DNA of 14,882 nucleotides, from positions 1 to 14,882 of the forward strand of contig JBPEXY010000299.1 in assembly GCA_052031065.1 (NCBI GenBank), written 5' to 3'. Source of the DNA: JBPEXY01 sp052031065. GTDB lineage: Bacteria; Pseudomonadota; Gammaproteobacteria; Immundisolibacterales; Immundisolibacteraceae. Position 1 is the stretch's first letter; the number at the start of each line of letters is the position of its first letter. The notes under the pieces are model-generated. The model was not told the DNA's origin. It did not search any database and worked only from the letters and a program-made list of their open reading frames with translations. The translations under genes and the position numbers were made by a program. Below are positions 14,335 to 14,882 of the stretch, piece after piece.

Positions 14335-14882
14335 TCACTGTTCTGGGTGGCAATACGGTACCAGCGGGTGTTTGTACAGAGCGATCAGATGGTCGTTGGT
14401 TACGTTGGTTGGGAGACCCGGTTCGTCACGATATTCTAGGGTGGTCCCGGAGTGGGTCATTTTGCTGAAACCGTGAGCGTTGCCAGGCGAGGAGACAATT
14501 TTAATGGCTTCAAAACGATCCCCCGGTTTTTTCTGAGATTATCAATTCTCCCTTTTGGGCGGAAGCTGTCTTCACTAAATCGCATCCCGATTATGGTCAG
14601 GTCTTCATCTTCCAGCAGCTCCTTTACTGTGTCGATATCTGCCGGTGAGGTGTCAATTTTCGGGCCGTTCTTTTTTGCCAGCCCCGGCAATGGTATCGGC
14701 AGCTATGGCTGGCTTAGAACCAACGTGATCACCGCCGGCTCAAGCATCAGGGTCAGCGCGAAACCGCCGGTCAGACACATCGACGGCGCCGACGCCAGGG
14801 CCGCCACACTCAGTATGAATTTGCCGTTCAAGTGTTCGCAGGGTGTTGGTGATTGGACTCGATCGGCGCCGCGCCCGGGGGT
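14335..14882 (-). pseudogene. Dienelactone-hydrolase-family gene, broken (3' part)
   Basis: Reading the minus strand in pieces gives one continuous alpha/beta-hydrolase of the dienelactone hydrolase family. From the right edge one frame reads SSPITNTLRTLERQ, then CGGPGVGAV to about 14782. A frame change near 14781 leads into MCLTGGFAL, the nucleophile elbow with Cys at 14777-14775. The same frame then meets TAG at 14705-14703 after LSQP and continues as LPIPLPGLAKK to LRKN. At the A6 run (14527-14532) the frame changes again to PGDRFEAIKI, GNAHGF (putative catalytic His) and a TGA at 14337-14335. Three separate lesions make a functional enzyme unlikely. The TAG is a substitution, so indel-type sequencing error alone does not explain everything. 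The 5' part lies beyond the window. Confidence 0.8.

Noticed and set aside
14457..14690. 77-codon open frame as an independent gene
   Set aside because: Its body is the middle piece of the broken dienelactone hydrolase gene and its last 21 residues are out-of-frame read-through after the A6 run.

Overview
The window looks like chromosomal DNA of a gammaproteobacterium, probably environmental or marine. The LexA sites match the CTGT-N8-ACAG form used by that class, the Pho-box array has enteric/pseudomonad form, and the gene set (imuA-imuB-dnaE2, a CIO-type bd oxidase, a YjjJ/HipH-like kinase, PhoX) fits. The species cannot be named from sequence alone. No rRNA, tRNA, CRISPR array or insertion sequence was seen.

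Layout. (1) 1-875: the 3' part of a plus-strand gene for a CxxCH-containing, c-type-cytochrome-like protein of unknown role; its 5' end lies outside the window. (2) 876-1251: leader with an imperfect 12-bp hairpin and a run of four Pho half-sites at exact 11-bp spacing, followed by phoX (1252-2994), a secreted PhoX/DUF839 phosphatase-like protein, which ends before a strong hairpin terminator (3042-3068). (3) Minus strand, 8699 down to 3163: the SOS mutagenesis operon imuA-imuB-dnaE2(imuC). imuB and dnaE2 overlap by one base (TAATG), and two tandem consensus LexA boxes (8763-8797) lie upstream of imuA. No lexA gene is present beside it. (4) 8861-8991: an extremely AT-rich tract (15 G/C in 131 bases) with repeated TAGTCA motifs, upstream of a plus-strand HTH-HipA kinase fusion of the YjjJ/HipH type (8992-10338). 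(5) Minus strand: a small ribbon-helix-helix (RHH) protein and a two-helix membrane protein (11032 down to 10380). They form a compact two-gene unit with a palindrome overlapping the -35 of a predicted promoter; its function is not recognised. (6) Plus strand: cydA/cioA and cydB/cioB (11366-13707), a short-Q-loop cytochrome bd-type quinol oxidase, again joined by TAATG. (7) Minus strand: an Smr-domain protein (14306-13767) preceded by the remains of a dienelactone-hydrolase-family gene (14882-14335). That gene carries a frameshift, an in-frame TAG and a second frame change at A6, so it reads as a pseudogene continuing past the right edge.

Functional themes are phosphate scavenging, SOS-induced translesion synthesis, a HipA-type kinase, cyanide-insensitive respiration and nucleic-acid maintenance. 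The best candidates for something undescribed are the RHH plus 2TM pair, the orphan HipH-like kinase with its unusual promoter, and the uncharacterised heme-motif protein next to phoX.
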